Source of the DNA: Alphaproteobacteria bacterium
GTDB taxonomy: Bacteria > Pseudomonadota > Alphaproteobacteria > Rhodospirillales > Rhodospirillaceae
Direction of reading: 5' to 3'
Length of the DNA stretch: 64,000 nucleotides
Assembly: GCA_030835385.1 (NCBI GenBank)
Contig: JAURPI010000033.1
Coordinates: 1 to 64,000, forward strand
Below the pieces are notes generated by a model that did no database searches, was not told the origin of the DNA, and was given only the letters and a program-made list of their open reading frames with translations. A program made the translations under genes and the position numbers. Numbering within the stretch: position 1 is the first letter of the stretch; the number at the start of each line of letters is the position of its first letter. This document shows positions 1 through 9,263 of this stretch, in pieces.

Positions 1-2
1 CC

Positions 3-110
3 GTTTACGCCGCTTGTGACGATAAGGCAGCTGCAGGCCTCCAAAATCCAGACCAAATGCTAAGCAACACTTGGCCCAGTTTTAACGGGAAAGGACAATA
101 CGGCCTTTGA
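3..110 (+). CDS. Possible 3' end of an upstream gene (partial)
   Basis: A reading frame is open from the window edge to a TGA at 108-110, encoding about 35 residues ending in WPSFNGKGQYGL. The composition looks protein-like, but it is too short to assign to a family and could be a chance open frame. The rest of 1-279 shows nothing beyond the 5' region of the next gene, whose GGAGG ribosome-binding site lies at 271-275. Confidence 0.25.
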   Translation, partial: VYAACDDKAAAGLQNPDQMLSNTWPSFNGKGQYGL

Positions 111-279
111 TTGGTTCAGCCTTGGCATCCATACTTGGCAATGCCCATGACACGAACGCGGCAATCAATATCGGGCATAGAGTATGGAGGTGCTGTATGC
201 GCATGGGGCAAATTAATCCGTAGAGTTAAACAAACCAGGGCCTTAACTTAGTCAAACTAGACACGTTTTTGGAGGTCTA

Positions 280-2007
280 ATGAGCACCCAAACCAATCGC
301 CTGACTGGAGCGGCCGTCATGCGCAAGGTGCTTGAGCGCTTTGGTGTCAAGACGGTGTTCGCCCTGGCAGGCGCATCGCAAACCCTGCTACTCGATGAAT
401 GCGAAAATGCGGACTTTCGCATTGTGCCAAGCCGTCATGAAAGCGCCACCGTAGGCGCCGCCGACGGGTATTCGCGGGTCACTGGAAAGGTGGGCATCGC
501 ATTGGTTAACGTTGATCAAGGCATGCCAAACGCCATAACCGGATTGCAACAAGCTTTCGAAGCCTGTTCCCCGGTCGTCGTTTTAGTCGGGCGTGAGCCT
601 GACAGTTGGACGCAACCAGAACTAGATTTCGACCACGGCATTCTGGGCTTGGTGCAGCCTGTCACAAAATGGGCGCGCACGGTGCAAAGCGCCGCACGTC
701 TAGGCGAATATCTTGAGGCCGCTTGTCGCCGCGCTTTAGCGGGGCGCCCGGGACCTGTTGTCTTAGCTTATCCGAAAGACTTCCTCAAAGGCTTGGTCGA
801 CCCCGGCGTGGAACTGGATACACCGGTGCTGCCAAACCCGCGCCCTGCACCAACAAGCGAGGATGTAGGCAAGGTCATTGACCTAATGCAGGCGGCGAAA
901 CGCCCACTCATTATTGCCGGGTCTGGTTCTTTTCGGTCTGGCGCAGGCCCTATTTTGCGTGAATTTGCAAATATGGGTGTCCCGGTCGCCACTCACAATC
1001 TGGGACGAGGGTTAGTGCCCGAAGATGATCGCACCGGATGGGGATGGCCTCTCGCACAATTCGCCGCCCATGAGGCTGACCTTGTCATTTGGGCAGGTGC
1101 ACGGATGGCGAAGAAATTTGGTTACGGTCTGAGTCCCCGCTTCCCGCCAACAGCGAAAATGATTCAAATCGATCTCGCAGCCGAAGAAATAGGCCGCAAC
1201 CGCATGGTTGAGGTTGGTCTTGTCGCCGACAGCCGAACCGCGCTTGCTGCTATCATGGCTGACTTAAAAGCACGCGGCTCAGACGGTTATGACCCCTCTT
1301 GGGTTAAGCAAAGCCTTCAGGAACGCCTAACTGTCATTGCAGATAGTGGCCACGAAGAAGATCACATTCACCCCTTCCGTCTAGCGCGAGCGGTCAACGC
1401 ACGCCTGCCTGACGATGCCATTTTCGTACAAGACGGTGCGTCCATATTAGTACGGAGTTGGGCCGTCACTCGCTACGCCCACGAAGGCGGATACATGGAC
1501 ACTATGCCGCTCGGCTCTATGGGAATGGGCACACCTCTCGCTCTGGGTGCCGTAGCTGGAGCAAAAGAAGTTGCCGCAGAAACCGGGCAACCTGAACGAA
1601 GAGTAGTCATGGTGACCGGCGACGGTGCTTTTGGCTTCTATTGTGCGGAGTTAGATTCTGCGACCAAGGCCGGTTTACCGTTCCTTTGTGTCATCTCTAA
1701 CAACGGAGGGTGGGGCAACGAGATCCATACGCAACCCCGACAAGTCGGACGAACCATCAACGCCTATTTCGCTGATACGCGGTATGACACGATCGCCCAG
1801 GGGTTTGGCGCCGCAGGCTTTCGAGTGGAAGCAGTATCTGAGTTAGATCAAACTTTAGATAAAGCACTTAATATCAATGATAAAGCCGTTGTCGTTGAGG
1901 TGATTGTTGAAGAACCTGGAGGGATTGACCCACGCACCAGCACCTTGCTCTACCACGATGTTGAGCAGACACGTGCCGAACATTTTGGGGAAGGCCCTCA
2001 GCGATGA
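280..2007 (+). CDS. Thiamine pyrophosphate-dependent enzyme, acetolactate synthase superfamily
   Basis: A 575-residue protein with the three-domain layout of ThDP enzymes (acetolactate synthase, pyruvate oxidase and glyoxylate carboligase families). The N-terminal pyrimidine-binding domain carries the cofactor-activating glutamate in RHESATVGAADGYSR (Glu54). A central nucleotide-fold domain follows (about residues 190-340). The C-terminal pyrophosphate-binding domain has the GDG...NN metal and ThDP motif (GDGAFGFYCAEL, then SNNGGWGNE). The start is fixed by GGAGG four bases upstream. The stop overlaps the next gene by 4 bp (ATGA), so the two are translationally coupled. The substrate cannot be read from the sequence. 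No ilvN-like regulatory subunit is nearby, so classical branched-chain acetolactate synthase is unlikely; a 2-keto acid decarboxylase or carboligase is more likely. Confidence 0.85.
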   Translation: MSTQTNRLTGAAVMRKVLERFGVKTVFALAGASQTLLLDECENADFRIVPSRHESATVGAADGYSRVTGKVGIALVNVDQGMPNAITGLQQAFEACSPVVVLVGREPDSWTQPELDFDHGILGLVQPVTKWARTVQSAARLGEYLEAACRRALAGRPGPVVLAYPKDFLKGLVDPGVELDTPVLPNPRPAPTSEDVGKVIDLMQAAKRPLIIAGSGSFRSGAGPILREFANMGVPVATHNLGRGLVPEDDRTGWGWPLAQFAAHEADLVIWAGARMAKKFGYGLSPRFPPTAKMIQIDLAAEEIGRNRMVEVGLVADSRTALAAIMADLKARGSDGYDPSWVKQSLQERLTVIADSGHEEDHIHPFRLARAVNARLPDDAIFVQDGASILVRSWAVTRYAHEGGYMDTMPLGSMGMGTPLALGAVAGAKEVAAETGQPERRVVMVTGDGAFGFYCAELDSATKAGLPFLCVISNNGGWGNEIHTQPRQVGRTINAYFADTRYDTIAQGFGAAGFRVEAVSELDQTLDKALNINDKAVVVEVIVEEPGGIDPRTSTLLYHDVEQTRAEHFGEGPQR

Positions 2008-3548
2008 CTGGCGCCGACGCTCTCATCCAAACCCTGGTCGACTGCGGGGTTGATACCTGCTTCGCCAACCCAGGAACCACAGAGACTCATTTGGTCGGCG
2101 CAATTGACCGCACCACCCGCATGCGGCCGATCCTCGGGTTATTCGAAGGTGTTTGTACCGGAGCAGCTGATGGTTACGCACGGTTGTCTGGAAAACCCGC
2201 AGCAACGTTGTTGCACTTAGGTCCAGGCCTCGCCAACGGATTGTGTCACTTGCACAATGGTCGCAAAGCTCACTCCCCCAGCGTCAATCTGATTGGTAAT
2301 CATCCTCGCTCTCACCTCAAATACGACGCGCCTTTGTCGTCTGACATTGTTGGATTAGCTGAGCCGGTATCTGGATGGGTTCGACAAGTTGCAGACCCCG
2401 GCGACATTGCCCAAGACGGCGCAGAAGCTGTTGCCGCAGCCTGGGGACCGCCCGGACAAGTCGCTAGCCTGATTATTCCCGCGGACTGCAGCTGGACAGA
2501 AGGCATTGTAGCCGTGGGTGCGCCTCCTCGACCAAGCACAGAGCCTGCTATGGATAAGACCGTAAGCTCAATTGCAGAACTCTGCGCCCATGGGCGCAAG
2601 ACTGCACTTCTCATAGGCGCCGAAGGTCTGACGGAACCAGGCCTCAAAGCCGCTGGGGCAATTGCAGAAAAAACGGGTGTACGCCTCATTGCCTATACCT
2701 TTGAGCCACGCATGCAACGGGGCGCTGGACGGGTAAAAGTCGACCGTATTCCCTACTTCCCAGAGGATGCCGCAGAAGCTCTCAAAGGCTTGGAGCACAT
2801 GGTTCTGTGTGGGTCCAAGGAGCCCGTTTCTTTCTTTTCATATCCCAGCGGCGGTGGAACATTGGTTCCAGACGGCTGCGACCTCCACACTCTTGTTCCA
2901 GTTGGAGGAGACGTGATTACCAGCCTCGCCGGCCTGGCGGACCTCATTGGCGCCAAAGAGCCCGCTTCCTCTCAACCGCTCCTCCTTCCTGATTTGCCCA
3001 CCGGCGGAATTACTGCAGACGCCGCATCCGCGGTGATTGCCCGAGCTATACCTGAAGACGCTGTTATCGTTGACGAAGGTATTACGGTCGGATTTCCGGC
3101 GTACGCGCAATCTGAGGGGTCCGCGCCCCATGATTGGCTATTTATCACTGGCGGTGGCATTGGCTGGGCCATGCCGGTTGCCGTCGGAGCGGCAGTAGCG
3201 GCTCCTGACAAAAAGATCTTGTGTATTCAGGGGGACGGCGGTGCCATGTACACAATCCAAGCCCTCTGGACCATGGCCCGAGAGCAATTAGACGTCACCA
3301 CCGTTATCTTTTCCAATCGGGGATACCTCATATTGGACATTGAGCTTCAGCGGCATGGCCTTGGTCCCGCCGGTGCCAATGCCCACCGGCTTATGGATAT
3401 GGACGAGCCGCGGATCGATTTTGTGAAAATGGCTGAGGCCCAAGGCGTGGACGCCCATCGGATTGACGAATGCGGCCGGTTTTCATCCGTATTAGCTGAT
3501 TGCCTAAATCAGCCCGGTCCTCACTTTATTGAAGTTATGATGGCGTAG
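2004..3548 (+). CDS. Second ThDP-dependent enzyme (benzoylformate decarboxylase / acetolactate synthase-like)
   Basis: A 514-residue ThDP enzyme of a different subfamily from its partner. The N-terminus has FANPGTTETH and the activating glutamate in GLFEGVCTGAADGYAR (Glu48). The C-terminal domain has GDGGAMYTIQALWT followed by FSNRGY, the metal and diphosphate site. Length and the NPGTTE motif recall proteins usually annotated as acetolactate synthase large subunit but closer to benzoylformate decarboxylase. The start overlaps the preceding stop by 4 bp. It ends only 4 bp before a convergent gene. Both genes keep the cofactor residues, so they look like two active enzymes rather than one duplicated and decaying copy. 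Whether they form a hetero-oligomer or act in sequence is unknown. Confidence 0.85.
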   Translation: MTGADALIQTLVDCGVDTCFANPGTTETHLVGAIDRTTRMRPILGLFEGVCTGAADGYARLSGKPAATLLHLGPGLANGLCHLHNGRKAHSPSVNLIGNHPRSHLKYDAPLSSDIVGLAEPVSGWVRQVADPGDIAQDGAEAVAAAWGPPGQVASLIIPADCSWTEGIVAVGAPPRPSTEPAMDKTVSSIAELCAHGRKTALLIGAEGLTEPGLKAAGAIAEKTGVRLIAYTFEPRMQRGAGRVKVDRIPYFPEDAAEALKGLEHMVLCGSKEPVSFFSYPSGGGTLVPDGCDLHTLVPVGGDVITSLAGLADLIGAKEPASSQPLLLPDLPTGGITADAASAVIARAIPEDAVIVDEGITVGFPAYAQSEGSAPHDWLFITGGGIGWAMPVAVGAAVAAPDKKILCIQGDGGAMYTIQALWTMAREQLDVTTVIFSNRGYLILDIELQRHGLGPAGANAHRLMDMDEPRIDFVKMAEAQGVDAHRIDECGRFSSVLADCLNQPGPHFIEVMMA

Positions 3549-3552
3549 TCGA

Positions 3553-4032
3553 CTATTCCGTCGTCTGCTCTGGTTGCGGTAAAGGCAGAGGAATTCCTGC
3601 TGCCGTGAATGCGTCATTACTGGCCGCAGATAAAGAGACATGACTATCCCTCGTTAGCTTGACGTCATTCCAGTAAATATCGTTGCCGCGCACTGTCACT
3701 TGCTCAACCACACCCTCTCCACTAACAATGGATGACGCGCCGCTAGCAAAATCATCTCCGCCGAGGCCAAGCCGCTCCGCTAGGTCTAATCGTATGTCGA
3801 TGTTGACCTCGTCGGGCGCTATGATCCCGAAGCCAGCACCTAGGTCTGTTGGAACAACTGGACGCCCATGTACATCAACGCCGGGCACATACGTCACGGC
3901 TGCGGCTGGCACGTGCGAAACAAGTTGACGGCAGTCGTCCGTGCGGATCGACAGAAGTGACGTTTGGGCGCTTCTACCGGAGGAAACTGCGACGGCGAAG
4001 CCGATTGCGAGAGATATAGGAATCCGTTTCAC
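3553..4032 (-). CDS. Exported hypothetical protein
   Basis: A 159-residue protein with an N-terminal basic-hydrophobic segment (KRIPISLAIGFAVAVSS) typical of a Sec signal peptide. The mature part contains HVPAAAVTYVPGVDVHGRPVVPTDL and a repeated pattern of short beta strands. Similar small exported proteins of unknown function occur in Alphaproteobacteria as far as I recall, but I cannot assign a family. The start codon is GTG (4032) with no strong ribosome-binding site. It is convergent with the ThDP gene pair, with only 4 bp between the stops. Confidence 0.6.
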   Translation of the reverse strand: MKRIPISLAIGFAVAVSSGRSAQTSLLSIRTDDCRQLVSHVPAAAVTYVPGVDVHGRPVVPTDLGAGFGIIAPDEVNIDIRLDLAERLGLGGDDFASGASSIVSGEGVVEQVTVRGNDIYWNDVKLTRDSHVSLSAASNDAFTAAGIPLPLPQPEQTTE

Positions 4033-4166
4033 GCCTGAAAGCTGCGCGCCAGAGGGTTAACAGGTCGTTTGCGGGTCTAAGGCATTAGAATCGCTGCTCT
4101 TTTCCTCGGTCAGCCCAATGATTTTTAAACCTCTCAAAAAGATTCATCAAATGGGGGTCGCTGACG

Positions 4167-4571
4167 CTACACCTGCTCTATCTCAATCAACGTCCCATCG
4201 AAATCTTTAGGATGCACAAACAGAACCGGCTTGCCATGTGCACCGGTCTTTGGCTCACCGTCGCCCAGGATGCGCTTACCTTCAGCTTTAAGCTGTTCGC
4301 GAGCGGCAAGAATATCATCCACCTCAAAACACACGTGATGCATGCCCCCTGATGGGTTCTTATCGAGAAATCCCTGAATCGGTGAGCCTTCACCCAACGG
4401 ATGCAGCAATTCGATCTTGGTATTGGGCAATTCGACAAATACCACCGTCACACCATGCCCCGGCAAGTCTTCCGGCTCCGTGACTTTCGCGCCCAGGGCG
4501 TTCCGGTAAGTTGCGGCTGCGGCGGCCAAATCCGGTACGGCAATCGCAACGTGGTTTAAGCGTCCAATCAT
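4167..4571 (-). CDS. mce: Methylmalonyl-CoA epimerase
   Basis: A 134-residue glyoxalase-fold (VOC) protein that interconverts (R)- and (S)-methylmalonyl-CoA in propionyl-CoA catabolism. Diagnostic parts are the start IGRLNHVAIAVPDL (metal-ligand His), PLGEGSPIQGFLDKNPSGGMHHVCFEV and the C-terminal HPKDFDGTLIEIEQV. An open frame continues 33 codons upstream into the RNase J gene, but the start at 4571 has a GAGGA site five bases ahead and matches the family N-terminus. It lies 26 bp after the RNase J stop, the last gene of the long minus-strand series. The rnj-mce pair is conserved in Alphaproteobacteria. Confidence 0.93.
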   Translation of the reverse strand: MIGRLNHVAIAVPDLAAAAATYRNALGAKVTEPEDLPGHGVTVVFVELPNTKIELLHPLGEGSPIQGFLDKNPSGGMHHVCFEVDDILAAREQLKAEGKRILGDGEPKTGAHGKPVLFVHPKDFDGTLIEIEQV

Positions 4572-4597
4572 AGCGTCCTCATCGATTTGCCAAGTCC

Positions 4598-6280
4598 TCA
4601 TATGCGCGTGATGTGCACACGGATCAAGGGTTTGCCATTTTGTCGTCCTGCAAAAATGCGCCGGATGCACCGCCGCACTGCTTCTTCGACGACACCATCG
4701 TCTCTACGGGATTTCCCATTGATACGTTCTACCGCGTCTTCCACTTCTTCAGCCAACGCCTCAGACCCATCATCTGCCAGCGGATCAAGAATACCAAGAA
4801 CCGAAACTTGAGCGTCAGCAGCGAGGCGCCCGTCATCCTCAAGAACCAGGGATACAACGACGCTACCGCCATAGAAGATCTTTTTGCGATCACGCAGCAC
4901 GGGATCCCAAAATGGAACAGCACGGTCACCCTCCCAGGACATCCGGCCAGCCCATACTTCACCCATCACAGCAGGATCACCGGGTGCCAACCTGACCGCT
5001 GAGCCATTCTCCACAAGAACAGCCTGCGGCACTTGGCACTCCTTAGCTAATTCCGCATGGGCTCTCATGTGCAGTTGCTCGCCATGGACAGGAATTGCGG
5101 TATGAGGACGGATCATGCTGTACATCCGTCGCATTTCATCCCGTGCCGGGTGGCCAGACACATGGATCGGTGCATCCCGTGCCGTGATAATCTCCACGCC
5201 GGATTTCGCGAGCTCGTTTTGCAGCTTCAATATCGCTTTTTCATTGCCTGGAATGATCCGCGACGAAAACACCACCGTGTCCCCCTCTTCTAACCGAACA
5301 TCCCGATGGTTTCCAAAGGCTATACGATTGAGTGCTGCGCGGGCCTCACCTTGACTGCCCGTGCAAATGTAAAGAACCTTATCGTTAGGAAGGTGCGCCG
5401 CATCTTCGGCTTCGTAAAACACAATATCGTCAGCGAGATAACCGGTTTTACCTGCCGCATCGACGATCCGCCATAGGGACGCCCCGACGAGAGACACATG
5501 CCGATCATTCGCCTCCGCCGCACGTGCGATACTCTCAAGCCGCGCCAAATTGGAGGCAAAGCACCCGACGGCTACTCGCCCGCTTAGCTTTCCAATTAAC
5601 TCAGTCAACGCAATACGGACGTCTCCTTCAGATCCGGACTCGCCTTCAGAGAACACATTGGTGGAGTCACCGACCATCGCCAGCACACCCTCTTGGCCAA
5701 TAGCCTCTAAGGCCGCGAAGTCTGTCGTCTCACCAACTAATGGATCAGGGTCGAACTTCCAATCTCCCGTATGCATAATCAAGCCGTGGGGAGTTCTAAT
5801 GGCCAGGGCATTGGGCTCAGGGATCGAGTGGGTCAGTGAGATAAAATCAATATCAAATGGTCCGAGATTGAGATTCCCTCCCAGCTGTATTTCTGTCAGA
5901 GGCAAAAGGTTTTGCAATCCGGCCTCGGGCAATTTGCGCCTGAGAAACTCGGCAGCAAATGGTGTGGCATATACGGAGCACTCCAATTTTGGCCAGAGAT
6001 AGGCCACCGCACCCAAATGATCTTCGTGAGCGTGAGTTAAAACCAAACCGAGTAGTTTGTCCTTGCGCTCAACAATAAAATCCGGGTCAGGCATCACCAC
6101 ATCGACCCCCGGGATGCTTCCATCGCCGAAGGTGACACCGAGGTCGACCATTATCCATTGGCCATCGCAACCATACAGATTGAGATTCATCCCAATCTCA
6201 CCGGAGCCGCCGAGGGGAACAAACCACAGCCCTTTACCGAGTCCTTTTGGTGGTTTGGCCTTAGGCCCGCTTGGCGTCAT
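4598..6280 (-). CDS. rnj: Ribonuclease J
   Basis: A 560-residue metallo-beta-lactamase/beta-CASP nuclease for mRNA decay and rRNA 5' maturation. The zinc motif THAHEDHLGA gives His83, His85, Asp87 and His88. Further family motifs are LGGSGEIGMNLNLY near the N-terminus, HTGDWKFDPDP, and IPVHGEQLHMRAH toward the C-terminal part of the beta-CASP region. Length agrees with alphaproteobacterial RNase J. The start ATG overlaps the coaX stop by 4 bp, so expression is coupled to the upstream coaX and birA genes. Confidence 0.95.
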   Translation of the reverse strand: MTPSGPKAKPPKGLGKGLWFVPLGGSGEIGMNLNLYGCDGQWIMVDLGVTFGDGSIPGVDVVMPDPDFIVERKDKLLGLVLTHAHEDHLGAVAYLWPKLECSVYATPFAAEFLRRKLPEAGLQNLLPLTEIQLGGNLNLGPFDIDFISLTHSIPEPNALAIRTPHGLIMHTGDWKFDPDPLVGETTDFAALEAIGQEGVLAMVGDSTNVFSEGESGSEGDVRIALTELIGKLSGRVAVGCFASNLARLESIARAAEANDRHVSLVGASLWRIVDAAGKTGYLADDIVFYEAEDAAHLPNDKVLYICTGSQGEARAALNRIAFGNHRDVRLEEGDTVVFSSRIIPGNEKAILKLQNELAKSGVEIITARDAPIHVSGHPARDEMRRMYSMIRPHTAIPVHGEQLHMRAHAELAKECQVPQAVLVENGSAVRLAPGDPAVMGEVWAGRMSWEGDRAVPFWDPVLRDRKKIFYGGSVVVSLVLEDDGRLAADAQVSVLGILDPLADDGSEALAEEVEDAVERINGKSRRDDGVVEEAVRRCIRRIFAGRQNGKPLIRVHITRI

Positions 6281-7053
6281 TGAGAATTCCGCTCGTGAAC
6301 AATTCGTAGCCCTCGCAAAGTGAGATCATCATCTGTGTGATCAATCACTTGAGTAGAGGTAGCGAATAGAGAGGCAAGACCACCGGTCCCAATCACCGTC
6401 ATGCCGCGGTTGCGTTCCTCTTGAATGCGCGCGACCAGCCCTTCAATCAATCCAATATATCCCCAGAACACACCGGAGCGCATTGCGGCCACTGTCGATG
6501 TTCCCACGACCGGCGCTTGGCCTGGATTCTCGACAGGGATTCTCGGCAACAAAGCTGCCGCCATGTGCAGTGCTTCCATAGAGAGATTGATGCCGGGCGC
6601 AATGACACCGCCCGCATAGTTACCGTCTTGATCGACCACATCGAAAGTCGTCGCCGTACCAAAGTCTATTATGATTAATGGCCCGCCGTAGCTTTCCTGT
6701 GCCGCAATGGCATTAACCAAGCGGTCGTCGCCAACTTCACGCGGGTTTTGCATCAGCACCGTGAGTCCGAGATCCAATTCTGAATCCCCAATGAAACGTG
6801 CCTCAGTGTTAAAAAATTCTGAGCACATTGAACGAAGGGCATTATTCTTACTTGGTACAACAGACGAAACGATGGCTGCGTCAATATCGTCTCGTTTTAG
6901 GCCATCGCGTTGCATGACCTGGCTAAACCAGACGCCATAATCATCGCTGGTTTTTTCACCTTCGGTCGCAGTGCGCCAATGCCCGGAAAGTCTGTCTCCG
7001 TCATAGACGGCAAGCACGATGTTGGTGTTGCCGCAATCGATAACCAGCAGCAT
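6277..7053 (-). CDS. coaX: Type III pantothenate kinase
   Basis: A 258-residue ASKHA-fold kinase catalysing the first step of CoA synthesis. Motifs visible are MLLVIDCGNTNIVLAVYDG (phosphate loop with Asp6), NPREVGDDRLVNA, IIIDFGTATTFDVV (catalytic Asp region) and GGVIAPGINLS. It starts 2 bp after the birA stop and overlaps rnj by 4 bp. The order birA-coaX-rnj downstream of nuoN is typical of Alphaproteobacteria. Confidence 0.95.
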   Translation of the reverse strand: MLLVIDCGNTNIVLAVYDGDRLSGHWRTATEGEKTSDDYGVWFSQVMQRDGLKRDDIDAAIVSSVVPSKNNALRSMCSEFFNTEARFIGDSELDLGLTVLMQNPREVGDDRLVNAIAAQESYGGPLIIIDFGTATTFDVVDQDGNYAGGVIAPGINLSMEALHMAAALLPRIPVENPGQAPVVGTSTVAAMRSGVFWGYIGLIEGLVARIQEERNRGMTVIGTGGLASLFATSTQVIDHTDDDLTLRGLRIVHERNSQ

Positions 7054-7055
7054 GC

Positions 7056-7799
7056 TTAGCCCTCCGGCCCAAAGAAGACATCGCCTGCAGAAATAGAACG
7101 AACACCGACAGCGCCCTGGTTCAACAACAGGGCGCCGTCATCAGCCAGATCATCGAATATCCCCTCCAATTGGTCGTGCGGCAGACGCACTGTAATCCCC
7201 TCTCCTAATCCAACAGCTCGTTCTAGCCAGGCGCGTCGCAATGGCGCAAATCCAATTGTTTTCCAAGAGTTTATCCAAAGCGCCAATGAATCGCACACCT
7301 GGGATGCCAACGCAGCGGGTTCTATTTTATACGCAGTCAACGTACCGACCGGGTATACCGCATCTGCAACATCCACCGGAACAAGATTAACGCCCATTCC
7401 AATGACAACTTGATCTCGATTAGGGACTGCCTCCAACAACAAGCCAGCCACCTTAGCGTCGTCAAGCAGAAGGTCATTGGGCCACTTGCACCGCAAATCA
7501 GCGATTCCCGTACCCACCTCTGCTTCTATGGCGTCGATTAAGGCTAATGCGGCAGCAAACCCAGCTTGCCCAGCAATAGCCGATGGCGCGTCTATCAAGA
7601 CACTGAGGCATAGATTCCCTTTGGGGCTGTTCCAAGACCGTCCTCGACGCCCACGTCCCGCCGATTGAATGTCGGCGTAAATAGCAAGACCCGAGGGCTC
7701 ACCGTCACCTGCGCGACGTAAGAGCTCCGCATTTGTTCCATCAATTTCGGTAAAATGCTCTAAACGCCATCCGTCCGGCAAAGCGGGCAGCGGAGACAT
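7056..7799 (-). CDS. birA: Biotin--[acetyl-CoA-carboxylase] ligase (monofunctional)
   Basis: A 247-residue biotin protein ligase that forms biotinyl-AMP and transfers biotin to carboxylase carrier domains. It shows SAGRGRRGRSWNSPKGNLCLS (biotinyl-AMP loop) and KWPNDLLLDDAKVAGLLLE (catalytic Lys region). There is no N-terminal helix-turn-helix, so it cannot act as the E. coli-type repressor. The frame remains open upstream into nuoN, but the ATG at 7799, 13 bp after the nuoN stop, gives the usual N-terminus; the ribosome-binding site is weak, suggesting read-through translation from nuoN. Confidence 0.93.
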   Translation of the reverse strand: MSPLPALPDGWRLEHFTEIDGTNAELLRRAGDGEPSGLAIYADIQSAGRGRRGRSWNSPKGNLCLSVLIDAPSAIAGQAGFAAALALIDAIEAEVGTGIADLRCKWPNDLLLDDAKVAGLLLEAVPNRDQVVIGMGVNLVPVDVADAVYPVGTLTAYKIEPAALASQVCDSLALWINSWKTIGFAPLRRAWLERAVGLGEGITVRLPHDQLEGIFDDLADDGALLLNQGAVGVRSISAGDVFFGPEG

Positions 7800-7812
7800 G
7801 ATGGGATGCGAT

Positions 7813-9252
7813 CTAACCTTGGAACAGAGCGGCCGCAGCGGCATCAGCACCGGCCAGTAGCGGTTCAGGTAAGAAAATAAACACCACAACAGCCAGCGCA
7901 CAAACACCCATGACCAAGGACGTCGAGTAGTCGGGGCAGTCAAAACTCTCAGCCGACTCATCGAAGTACATAATCTTGATCAGACGGAGATAGTAGTAGG
8001 CGCCGATAACACTGGAGAGAACGCCGATCACCGCTAGAGGAATCAATCCAGAGTTCACAGCAGCTGCAAAGACAAAGTACTTACCAAAGAACCCTGCCAA
8101 GGGCGGAATACCCGCCATCGAGAACATCAGTGCGGTAAGCGCTAATGAAATTGCCGGGTTAGTTTTCGAAATACCCGATAGATCATCGATGCTTTCGACA
8201 TACCGGTCTTTGACCCGCATCGACAAAATCACCGCGAATGTCCCGACATTCATAAATAGATAGATCAGCATGTAATAGATCATGCCGCGCGCACCTTCTT
8301 GGGTGCCGGCGATCAAACCAATGAGCGCATATCCCACATGACCAATGGAACTATAAGCCATCAGCCGTTTGATATTGTTTTGAGCGATAGCCGCAACTGC
8401 GCCCCAAAGCATCGAGGCAACACAAATCACCGTCAGAACCTGTCGCCATTGGACCATGAGATCTTCAAACGGTCCAACCAAAATCCGAAGGAACAAACAA
8501 AGCGCAGCAATCTTTGGTGCAACGGAAAAGAAAGCTGTTACAGGAGTTGGCGCACCCTCATAGACGTCCGGGGTCCACATATGGAATGGAACGGCAGAAA
8601 CCTTGAACGCAAAGCCACAAATGACAAAAACAATGCCCACAATAACGCCCGCGTTGCTCTCTGCTCCGGTTAGCGCATCGGCCAGACCGGCAAAAGACGT
8701 GGTGCCTGAGAAGCCATAGACCAAGGACGATCCATATAGCAGGAGCCCAGAGGCCAAGGCGCCTAAGACAAAATATTTCACGCCCGCTTCTGTCGCTTTC
8801 AAATTGCCTCGGTTAAAGGCCGCCAGGACATACAGAGCTAGACTTTGAAGTTCGAGACCGACATAGAGCGAAATCAAGTTATTGGCCGAGACCATCATCA
8901 TCATGCCGAGAACGGCAAACACCATAATGACAGGGAGTTCGTAGCGGGAAACGCCCTCGTTCCGTGCCCAAGGCAAGGCGAGCAGCATGGCCAGGCCAGC
9001 GCCCAGTAAAATCAGCAGTTTTGCAAAGCCTGTAAACGCGTTAACGACAAATAACCCATTAAAGGTAACGGTCTCAGCCCCGTTTGTCGAAATCGACAAC
9101 ACGGCTGCAACCGCAAATGCCAAAATCGCCAACATGGTGACACCGCGGACCGGATCACTCTTGCGGAACACACCAACCATCAGCAACGCCATTCCGGCAA
9201 TCGCCAGGAACATTTCTGCATAGGCTGGAGTAAGGTTCGGTAGGGCTGTCAT
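7813..9252 (-). CDS. nuoN: NADH-quinone oxidoreductase subunit N
   Basis: A 479-residue membrane subunit of complex I, antiporter-like (Mrp family), with about 14 hydrophobic segments. It contributes to proton pumping. Key signatures are SLYVGLELQSLALYVLAAFNRG (conserved Glu of TM5), KVSAVPFHMWTPDVYEGAPTP (Lys of TM7) and NIKRLMAYSSIGHVGY. It is the last nuo gene, 11 bp after nuoM. Confidence 0.96.
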   Translation of the reverse strand: MTALPNLTPAYAEMFLAIAGMALLMVGVFRKSDPVRGVTMLAILAFAVAAVLSISTNGAETVTFNGLFVVNAFTGFAKLLILLGAGLAMLLALPWARNEGVSRYELPVIMVFAVLGMMMMVSANNLISLYVGLELQSLALYVLAAFNRGNLKATEAGVKYFVLGALASGLLLYGSSLVYGFSGTTSFAGLADALTGAESNAGVIVGIVFVICGFAFKVSAVPFHMWTPDVYEGAPTPVTAFFSVAPKIAALCLFLRILVGPFEDLMVQWRQVLTVICVASMLWGAVAAIAQNNIKRLMAYSSIGHVGYALIGLIAGTQEGARGMIYYMLIYLFMNVGTFAVILSMRVKDRYVESIDDLSGISKTNPAISLALTALMFSMAGIPPLAGFFGKYFVFAAAVNSGLIPLAVIGVLSSVIGAYYYLRLIKIMYFDESAESFDCPDYSTSLVMGVCALAVVVFIFLPEPLLAGADAAAAALFQG

Positions 9253-9263
9253 TTCATTCTCCC

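Noticed and set aside
7800-7961. Upstream extension of the birA frame into nuoN
   Set aside because: The extra residues are antisense-free but out of frame with nuoN and do not form a helix-turn-helix; so no repressor domain is claimed.
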